Assembly (NCBI GenBank): GCA_039707465.1
Contig: CM077652.1
Span: forward strand, 36,620,618-36,684,617
DNA from: Rhabdophis nuchalis
Taxonomy: Eukaryota > Chordata > Lepidosauria > Squamata > Natricidae
Direction: 5' to 3'
DNA: 64,000 nt
Below are positions 57,045 to 64,000 of this stretch, piece after piece. The notes under the pieces were generated by a model. That model was not told where the DNA came from. It saw only the letters and a list, made by a program, of their open reading frames with translations, and made no database searches. Positions within the stretch are counted from its first letter, which is position 1. The number at the start of each line of letters is the position of its first letter. The position numbers and the translations under genes were made by a program.

Positions 57045-57475
57045 TATTGTAAATAATAAACACGGACCCTCCTAACAACTGAAGACAGTTTCCAAACAAG
57101 TTCTGAGATTCAAAACTGCTTCCAAAGCTGGATTTTCTTCCTTTAATTCCTTTCCAAAAGCTAAGATGACAAATTCCTGTGAGCTTCTGCCATAACAGTT
57201 AATAAACCTCAAAGACAAAGGCTGAATGTTTGATTCATTTATCTTTGTGGAACATCAAAGCATGTGAAAACCCTAACTCTTTTGTCAAAGAGGTTCATTT
57301 TCTGGGGAAAAGAGGAATGTTCTGATCAACCCTTTGAAGACGTACTCGCTGGAAAAGTAAAGAAAAACGGAAAGGAAATAAATAAACCCTGAGCTGCCTG
57401 GAGAAATCTGATTATTTAATTCACAAATTAAAGCAATACATTGATAATAAGATGCCCTGTGCCTGATTGCCTAAC
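57045..57475. other. repeat-free AT-rich stretch, candidate conserved non-coding
   Basis: 57150-57460 is AT-rich without simple repeats or transposon words. Confidence 0.3.
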
Positions 57476-57542
57476 TCAGTGTTTCTCAGGCTTGGCTACT
57501 TGAAGATGGGTGGACTTCAACTCCCAGAATTCTCCAGACAGA
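57476..57542. repeat. half of foldback hAT element
   Basis: CAGTGTTTCTCAGGCTTGGC and GGACTTCAACTCCCAGAATT. Confidence 0.65.
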
Positions 57543-58203
57543 GCTGACCCAACTTGCATTTTTTTAAAATTTTCTTCTCCCTTTCTCTCCCTCCCAGAAT
57601 TTCCTCCCATGCAGAGGAAGGAGATTGCTTGGACAAGCTGTCACTACCTAAACTGCTTTTCTTTTCTGGGTGGGCTGCACTTCCCTGAAAGGTGCTAACT
57701 GCTCTGGTCAACCTCAACCAGTTAATTAGCAACCCAGCCCCAGCTGGTACTGTTATATGAAACTGGCACGATTTTAGTCAATTTCAGCCCAAAGCTTTCC
57801 CTTTTATCCCGAGCAGCCAGGCCAGGAGCACATTAAGTGTGCCAGTGCTAAGGTATTCCTTTCAATGTGTATTTCCCAATGCTTATTCTCTTCTAATCCC
57901 TTTCTCTACAATGAATGGAAATACATTGATTTCCCTTTGCTTATTATCCCTGGACTGACTGAGGATTTCAAAGGGTGGAAAAGGGGAGGGGGAGGGCTAT
58001 AAGATTTGCCCCCTGTGCCCAGCTTCCTTGTGAGTTGAATTCTAGAAAACGAACTTTTCTTGCCCTCAGGGCTCACCCAGCTGATTGTGGTCCTGTCCTC
58101 CTGACATTGTAAGTGGGGCAATTTCCTAATAAACCTTTTCAAAGCTTTATTAAAGTCCTGGTATCTCCTCTGATTCTCCTCCATTATGGTTCTCCGCCAT
58201 CAT
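57543..58203. other. no gene seen
   Basis: No repeat recognised. Confidence 0.4.
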
Positions 58204-58320
58204 TATAAAGTGCTATTAATGCCTTTGTAAGACCACACTTGGAATATCACATCTGATTTTGCTATAGGATTTCCTGCTTGAGCAGGACATTAGACTAGAA
58301 GACCTCCAACGCCGTTATTC
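58204..58320 (+). mobile_element. CR1 fragment with internal deletion
   Basis: TTTGTAAGACCACACTTGGA joins directly to ATAGGATTTCCTGCTTGAGC and AGACTAGAAGACCTCC, skipping most of the CR1 3' region. Confidence 0.8.
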
Positions 58321-59590
58321 AAGGAATTCCTACACATATCTAGACTGTCAACACGGAGATGAATGGAAATACAAGAGTGCCCTAAAATATGTATCCTTTC
58401 TAGAAAACACCCCACAGCAATCGACGGCCAAGTGCTTCTACCTATGGCAAGGGTGTCCAAACTTGGGATTTATACCCCGCCCTTCTCCTTGTAAGGACCC
58501 AGTCCAAACCGGTAGGCACCCACCTCTGCACCAGACTGGCAAAGGATTCCCAGGAGCAGAGAGCCTTAGAATGGGGAGATGTGGGGGAATATAGGACACT
58601 TCCACTTGGCCTTCCAGAGCCCAACTGGGTCCTGGCATCTGGATCAGCACCCTTAACTTTGGCTGCCTGGTCACAAGGTGTTCTGAGGGGACCATAGGCT
58701 CATCTACTTGGATATGAAATGTGTGTGTGGGGGGGGGTTGGGCTGGGGGCCACCTTGGGAAGTTTGAAAATGGGTTCTTACACAATGGCTGCCATCATAG
58801 CAACAACATGGGGAGGGTGTCTTAGGTGAGATGGGCAGCGTAGAAATATAAGTCAGTAAGTAAGTAAATATAACCATTTATGGTTCTGGAAGGCAATTTG
58901 ATAGCTTGTTCCCTGTCACCTGCATTTTGCCCCTGGGCCCCATCCTCCTGTGAAGGTTCGTTGCTTTCTCCAGCTTTGGGGGCCAAAAGGGAATATTTCC
59001 TGACCAAAGCGAACTTGAAATCATCCACCATTTCTATTTTCTAAGGACGGTTATGAATCCCAATGGAAAGTTAGAATTAAAGATGATTGTGGAGGCTGGC
59101 AGCCTGCCTCCTTCTTGAGTGATTGAAAGTCTCTTTAAAAGAATAACATGTCAGCTGGGGCTGCAGTTATGGTGGCACCAAGGGATACATCTAGAGGTGC
59201 ATCGGGACTACAGAGCATCATCCTAATAGCTGGTTTCCTTAACTCTTCACGGATCCTCGTATGTGATGCTAAAATATATTTCTGCAAAGCCAGGCAGACC
59301 AAGGAGCTCATAAGCCCCGCACGAGTTGTCTGTCAACATGTTGGTGGCTGGTTTGCTTTTCGGACTGCAAATATTGGTTCTCAGGGCCAGAATCTTTTGC
59401 TCTGAGCCTGCCTCCTCGTGTGTAAGGCAGGAGCCCCCCCACTCTGCCCCCTTCCACCCCCCCCCAGCCTTCTCCGTCTTCCCCTCAGGTGCTCCTGAAG
59501 CTGCTCTTGCTAGTGCAGATGGGATGTTACAGTGGTTCTTCTCTTCTCTTTAAGGGCTTTCCTGCATCAGGAATGTGGCAGGGTCCTTCC
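58321..59590. other. no gene seen; small LINE tails
   Basis: 58462-58500 (GGGATTTATACCCCGCCCTT) and 58828-58866 (GAGATGGGCAGCGTAGAAAT) are LINE tail scraps. The rest is unrecognised. Confidence 0.4.
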
Positions 59591-59599
59591 TTCCTTCAT

Positions 59600-60335
59600 A
59601 TTCTCTCTCTCTCTCTCATATCAATCATCTCTACCTCATCTATTTCTCTCTCCCTCTTCCTCCCTCGCTCTCTGTGTCTGTTTCTCTCTCATATTCCATC
59701 TATTTCATCTATTTCTCTTTCTGTCTCTCTCTCTTTCTTTCTTCATCTCTCTCTCTCTCATATCACATCTATCTCATCTATTTCTCTCTGTCTCTCTGTC
59801 TCTCTCTCATATCTCATCTATCTCATCTATTTCTCTGTCTCTGTCTCTGTCTCTCTCTCATATCTCATCTATCTCATCTATTTCTCTCTGTCTCTGTCTC
59901 TCTTATATCTCATCTATCTCATCTATTTCTCTCTGTCTCTCTCATATCTCATCTATTTCATCTATTTCTCTCTCTCTGTCTCTCTCTTTCCATCTCTCTG
60001 TCTGAATGTCTCTCTCTCTCATATCTCATATCTCATCTATTTCTCTCTGTGTGTGTGTGTGTGTTTCTCTCTCATATTCCATCTATTTCATCTATTTCTC
60101 TTTCTGTCTCTCTCTCTCTCTTTTCTCTCTCCGTCTCTCTCTCTCTCTCTCATATCTCATATCTCATCTATTTCTCTCTCTCTGTGTGTCCCTCTGTCTC
60201 TCTCTGTCTGTCTCTCTCTCTCTGTCTCTCTCTGTGTCTCTCTTTCTCCATCTCTGTCTGTCTGTCTCTCTCATATCTCATCTATTTCTCTCTTTTTCTC
60301 TCTCTCTCTCTCTGTCCATCTCTCTCTCTCCTTTT
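59600..60335. repeat. TCTC/ATCTCATCTATTTC minisatellite
   Basis: Units of roughly 50-60 bp repeat CTCTCATATCTCATCTAT, CATCTATTTCTCTCTGTCTC with variable CTGT runs. Frames of over 300 codons here are Ser/Leu/Ile-rich artefacts. Confidence 0.93.
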
Positions 60336-60469
60336 TTTGCTTTTCAATTTTTTTATTTTTATTTTTAGAGTATACATCAACATCAGTACATCAACAGTAC
60401 AGCATCTGGGTATCATTCATTTTGGGATAAATGGCAATAATGCTACTTGTTACATTAATCAAACTTATG

Positions 60470-60935
60470 AAATCCTAGTGTTAATATAAATGCTTGTTTT
60501 AAAGTAGTTATTCAATATTTCAATTTTCCATTTTAATGCCAAACACAATATTATTTGAGTTCATGGAATAATGCCATCTTTCAACCTCTGACCTTTCTCT
60601 CTAGTTATTGCTTTTATTCTATTGTATAAAAAATATGTGTGCTAATATTCCCCCTATTTCTTATTTCTACCTCTATTCTGGCTTCTAGTTAGGGCACCAT
60701 TGCTAATCCTAGTGTTAATTCACATGTTTATATTAAGATATACCGGTAGTCCTTTATTATTTAATTATTCAATTTTTCAATGTGCCATTCTAGTGCCAAT
60801 CACCATATTATTTAAGCATACTTAATAATATCATCTTTCAACCTCTAATCTTCCCATCTAGCTGTTACTTTATATAAGAGTGTGTATTCCTATTTCTACC
60901 TCTATTCTAGTTTTTAATCAGGCCATCGTTATATT
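60470..60935. repeat. AT-rich tandem duplication, about 235-bp unit
   Basis: AATCCTAGTGTTAAT, TATTCAATTTTTCAAT/TATTCAATATTTCAAT, ATCTTTCAACCTCT and TTTCTACCTCTATTCT appear in the same order twice. Confidence 0.75.
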
Positions 60936-60988
60936 TAAAAAGAAAGAAAGAACGAAAATATTTCCTTTCTATCCATCATCTCTTGCCC

Positions 60989-60990
<2 letters not shown>

Positions 60991-61068
<78 letters not shown>
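60991..61068. repeat. TC dinucleotide repeat
   Basis: About 39 uninterrupted units. Confidence 0.97.
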
Positions 61069-61073
<5 letters not shown>

Positions 61074-61256
61074 AATCAATCCTCTCTCTCTATCACCTTG
61101 AATATCCCCATCAAAGGCTGACGGGTTTTCAGCAATGTTGATACCCTGAAAATCCCACCAACAGCAGGAGAGTCGAAACAAGAACATCTGAGGAAAAACA
61201 TATTGAAATTTCCACGTAGCCACTGTGAGCCCTGGTCCGTTTGCTGGGATGCCACA

Positions 61257-61722
61257 CAGAGGTGGGTTCCTACCAGTTTGGCCCAGTTTGGCCAAGTAGG
61301 TAATAACTCGGCTGCCCACGCACCCAAACCAGTTCTAGTCTTGGTGGCGCCATTTTGATTTTGGTTCTGCGCATGTGCAGAACAATCTCCATTGCAAAAA
61401 TGTAATCCCCCCACCTTTTCTAACATGCTGCACATATGCAGACCTTTTAAGGTATAAATGTGCATGTGCATGGAGGTTTGGCATGTGCGCAAGCAAAGCG
61501 AGCACTCTGATCTGGCAGTAATGCAGGTCGTAATGTCAGTAAGAACCAGTGGTGGGTTTCAAAATTTTTAGAACCTACTCTGTAGGTGTGGTCTATTTTG
61601 TGGGCGTGGCTTGGTAGTCATGTGACAGGGTGGGAGTGGCCACCTTTTAAAATGTGGTGAAACTCATTTAACAACGCTCTTGCTTAGCAACCAAAATTTT
61701 GGGCTCAATTGTGATGATAAAT

Positions 61723-61774
<52 letters not shown>

Positions 61775-61996
61775 TCCTTCCTTCCTTCCTTCCTTCCTTC
61801 CTTCCTTCCTTCCTTCCTTCTTTCCTTTCCTTTCCTTTCCTTTCCTTCCCGTTGGGTCACTTGCAGCAGCGGGCCAGGTTTACTTCCAGGTACGCCGGTG
61901 GAACCCCCTCTCACCGGTTCTCTAAATTTCACCAACCGGCTCTCGCGAGTAGGTGCGAGCCTGCAGAAACCCACCACTGGTAAGAACCCTACCCTG
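61257..61996 (+). mobile_element. hAT element, family B, hosting a family A copy
   Basis: CAGAGGTGGGTTCCTACCAG ... AACCCTACCCTG with a perfect 8-bp duplication ATGCCACA (61249-61256, 61997-62004). The interior has GGTTCTGCGCATGTGCAGAA as in other B copies. Confidence 0.92.
61547..61979 (+). mobile_element. non-autonomous hAT element, family A, copy 4 (nested)
   Basis: Same ends and halves as the other copies, perfect duplication GTAAGAAC. The array is TTTC then TTCC then TTTCC. Confidence 0.94.
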
Positions 61997-62004
61997 ATGC
62001 CACA

Positions 62005-62633
62005 TGCCTGGCTCCCCTGGGGCAGGCTCCCCCTGCCCCAAAGAGAGGCTGCCTCTCTCTCAGGCATAGAGATCGAAAGCTATTCGTTCCCCATCTGTTT
62101 CTCAGCACTAGCGAAGTTGGGAGGATTGACAGAGGAGGAAAAAAAGATTTGTTGCATCTCTGTATGTTTGTGTGGTTTTGTGGCCGTGTCCTGCAACAGC
62201 CGGGAATGGAGTCAAGAGCCCTTTGTTGGGAAGTTAACTGCACAGGATTCGCGTGGCGGATCCCTGCCAATCGTGGAGGCTGGCGAAGTGGCGACTGCAG
62301 GTCCTGCGGAGCATAAGGAGAACGGGCATCGCTGCCATTCGCCAATGGAGGCCCGATGGGTCCTTCTGGCCACTGAAAGGGACCATCTGGAGAAGAGGAG
62401 AACTGTGCCAAGCAGAGAATACAAGGAGGGTGGCAACTTGGAAGACCTTCGTGCTGGGAGAGATTCACACTGAAATAATTGGATGGATGGATGGATGGAG
62501 GCCCCCTGCTGCACAGGAACCCAGGGCCAAGGCTGGGCTACCATTGCTAAGCGAGACAGAAGGTAGGCAAGCTTTGTCTCATTTTACCACCTTTCTTGCC
62601 ACAACTGTCCAGTAAATCATTGCAGTTGTGAAG
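62005..62633. other. no gene seen
   Basis: The 191-codon frame at 61898-62473 begins inside a transposon and has no motif. ATGG units lie at 62480-62498. Confidence 0.4.
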
Positions 62634-62875
62634 CAGGGGTGGGTTCCGACCGCCATTACTAAATGTTTGGTAGTAAAACATTTTTGCACACGCATGTGCT
62701 CGCTTCACTCGTACGCATGCCAGATGCACGCTGCGTGCAGGTGCGCACTTCATTTAAAACGATCTGCGCATGTGCACAACATTAAAAAACAAATGAAAAT
62801 GACATTTTTGAAATGAAGATTGCTCTGCGCATGTGCAGAACAGAAAATAAAGATGGCGGCACCAATCATAGAACT
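62634..62875 (+). mobile_element. partial hAT element, family B
   Basis: CAGGGGTGGGTTCCGACCGC, CTCTGCGCATGTGCAGAACA and AAGATGGCGGCACCAATCAT. The right terminus is not found. Confidence 0.7.
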
Positions 62876-62894
62876 GGTATGGTCATGCGTCCAG

Positions 62895-63233
62895 CTGAGT
62901 TACTCCCTATTTTCACTGGCAGGGTGGTCAGGCCCCCACAGGCGCCCCCAACACAAGTGACGTCGAACTGGTCATGCCTATCCTGGCCACGTCCCCCCCT
63001 CCTCTGAGGCAGTGGCGCAATTCAGCCGGTTCTATCTGGTTCGGGCGAACCGGTAGCGGTGATGGCGGGAGGCTCCGCCCACCGACCCACATGTCATAAT
63101 GTCCCGTTTTTGATGCTCTGCGCACACGCTCGCATTGGTGAACCGGTAGTGAAGGTAAGTTGATTTCACCCCTGCCCCGAGGTGGAACAAAACCCTGACG
63201 TGGCCCTCAAGGAAATCGAGTTTGACACCCCTG
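62895..63233 (+). mobile_element. 3' half of hAT family D with nested family C
   Basis: TTTTCACTGGCAGGGTGG, CACAGGCGCCCCCAACACAA and GAAATCGAGTTTGACACCCC match 15514-15648. Interrupted at 63010-63174. Confidence 0.78.
63010..63174 (-). mobile_element. short hAT element, family C-like
   Basis: CAGTGGCGCAATTCAGCC ... GATTTCACCCCTG with flanks CTCTGAGG / CCCCGAGG (6 of 8). Confidence 0.78.
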
Positions 63234-63259
63234 CTTCTTCATAGAAAACCCCTGAAAAG

Positions 63260-63522
63260 TGTTGGGGATATCTCCTTTGGGAGACAAAAAGTTGTGCAGC
63301 GGAATGTGCAGCAAGAGAAACTGTAGCTAGTAGACACACAAATAGAGTCTCAGACACTGTGAGTAAAAACAAGTAGCTTTACTTGTGTTGTAAAATAAAC
63401 TACTGCCTCACAAGCAGTGACAGTAGGTATTGAATCAAATACAGTCCTTAACTCACAAACAATTGCTTACAGTCGCAATCCACGATTCTTCCTTGTTCTG
63501 CAAAGTCAGGCAGGCAGAGCGA

Positions 63523-63589
<67 letters not shown>

Positions 63590-63736
63590 GAGAGAGAGCT
63601 CCTGACTTCCTCTTATTGCGGAGTTAATTACAGCAGCTAATTACATTCAAACATATAACATTTAAAGGAACAGGGACCATTTGTAATCATGGCTTATATA
63701 TATTGCCAACCCAACACTAGGATTATACTCCTAACA
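63260..63736 (-). mobile_element. solo LTR, TGTTAGG family, copy 3
   Basis: On minus starts TGTTAGGAGTATAATCC, has TTGGGTTGGCAATATATATA and ends ATATCCCCAACA. A perfect 5-bp duplication AAAAG flanks it (63255-63259, 63737-63741). A GA run at 63521-63596 has expanded inside. Confidence 0.92.
63521..63596. repeat. GA dinucleotide repeat inside the LTR
   Basis: About 35 units with one AA interruption; absent from the other two LTR copies. Confidence 0.95.
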
Positions 63737-63844
63737 AAAAGGACAACCTGACTTTCCATCTTGACCACTTGAAGTGACTTGGGGTTGGGGATTGGGTTAG
63801 TACTGCAGGGCTGCTTGTCACATTTGATGATTTAGAGGAGGAAA

Positions 63845-64000
63845 GTTGTTACAGGAATTGGGTTTGTCGAGTCTTGTGAAAAGAAGGACTAGGGGTGACA
63901 TGATAGCAGGGTTCCAATATCTGACCAGCTTCCCCAAGGAAGAGGTGGGGGGGGGGGGTTCCAACCTATTTTCCAAAGCACCAAAAACCAAGACAAGTGT
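63845..64000 (+). mobile_element. CR1 fragment running off the window end
   Basis: GAAAAGAAGGACTAGGGGTG, CATGATAGCAGGGTTCCAAT and CTATTTTCCAAAGCACC are CR1 ORF2 C-terminal words. Confidence 0.85.

Noticed and set aside
59489..60489. Frames of 304-313 codons rich in Ser, Leu and Ile
   Set aside because: Translation of a pyrimidine minisatellite, open in several frames at once.
61898..62473. 191-codon plus frame
   Set aside because: Begins in a hAT element and continues without any motif; no splice signals supporting an exon.

Overview
This is a vertebrate nuclear window, most likely from a squamate reptile and probably a snake. The evidence is the repeat mix: CR1 LINEs with reptile-type 3' ends (one passing into a CTATT/AATAG microsatellite tail, as known in snakes), L2-clade LINEs ending in ATT or A-rich tails, tRNA-derived SINEs, very abundant non-autonomous hAT elements, a SPIN hAT element and many long microsatellites. 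There are no operons or bacterial features.

Only one protein-coding gene can be supported. Three exons of CACNG3 (AMPA-receptor auxiliary subunit TARP gamma-3) lie on the minus strand. Exon 2 is 29600-29683, exon 3 is 27662-27802 and the terminal coding exon is 25329-25843, followed by a probable 3'UTR to about 24360. All splice sites are GT-AG and all phases join. The exons give about 245 residues, ending in the PDZ ligand TTPV. Exon 1 (about 70 residues, first membrane segment) was not found, so 29684-64000 is read as part of a long intron 1 and 1-24359 as sequence downstream of the gene.

The rest is a dense and readable record of transposon insertion. Many non-autonomous hAT elements show matching terminal inverted repeats and 8-bp target duplications. 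They fall into at least five families: A, which carries an internal TTTC/TTCC microsatellite; B; C; a palindromic foldback family; and D-like elements. Several sit inside one another. CR1 fragments occur throughout, and one carries the SPIN element (12413-12607). Two L2 LINEs keep recognisable reverse transcriptase reading frames (35490-37235 with frameshifts; 44273-45641 with a 351-codon frame). Three solo LTRs of one family start with TGTTAGG; one is flanked by a perfect AAAAG duplication and another is nested in a hAT element. Two GC-rich foldback blocks (7072-7570 and 16206-16999) look like CpG islands or genes but are inverted repeats.

Stretches without recognised repeats (for example 3460-4340, 9080-9760, 16000-16120, 30420-30610, 48800-49140, 57080-57470) may hold conserved regulatory DNA, but that cannot be shown from one sequence. 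I found no gene system that looks new. The items most worth a second look are the microsatellite-bearing hAT family, the SPIN copy, the nested stacks and a near-perfect intronic hairpin at 49051-49134.
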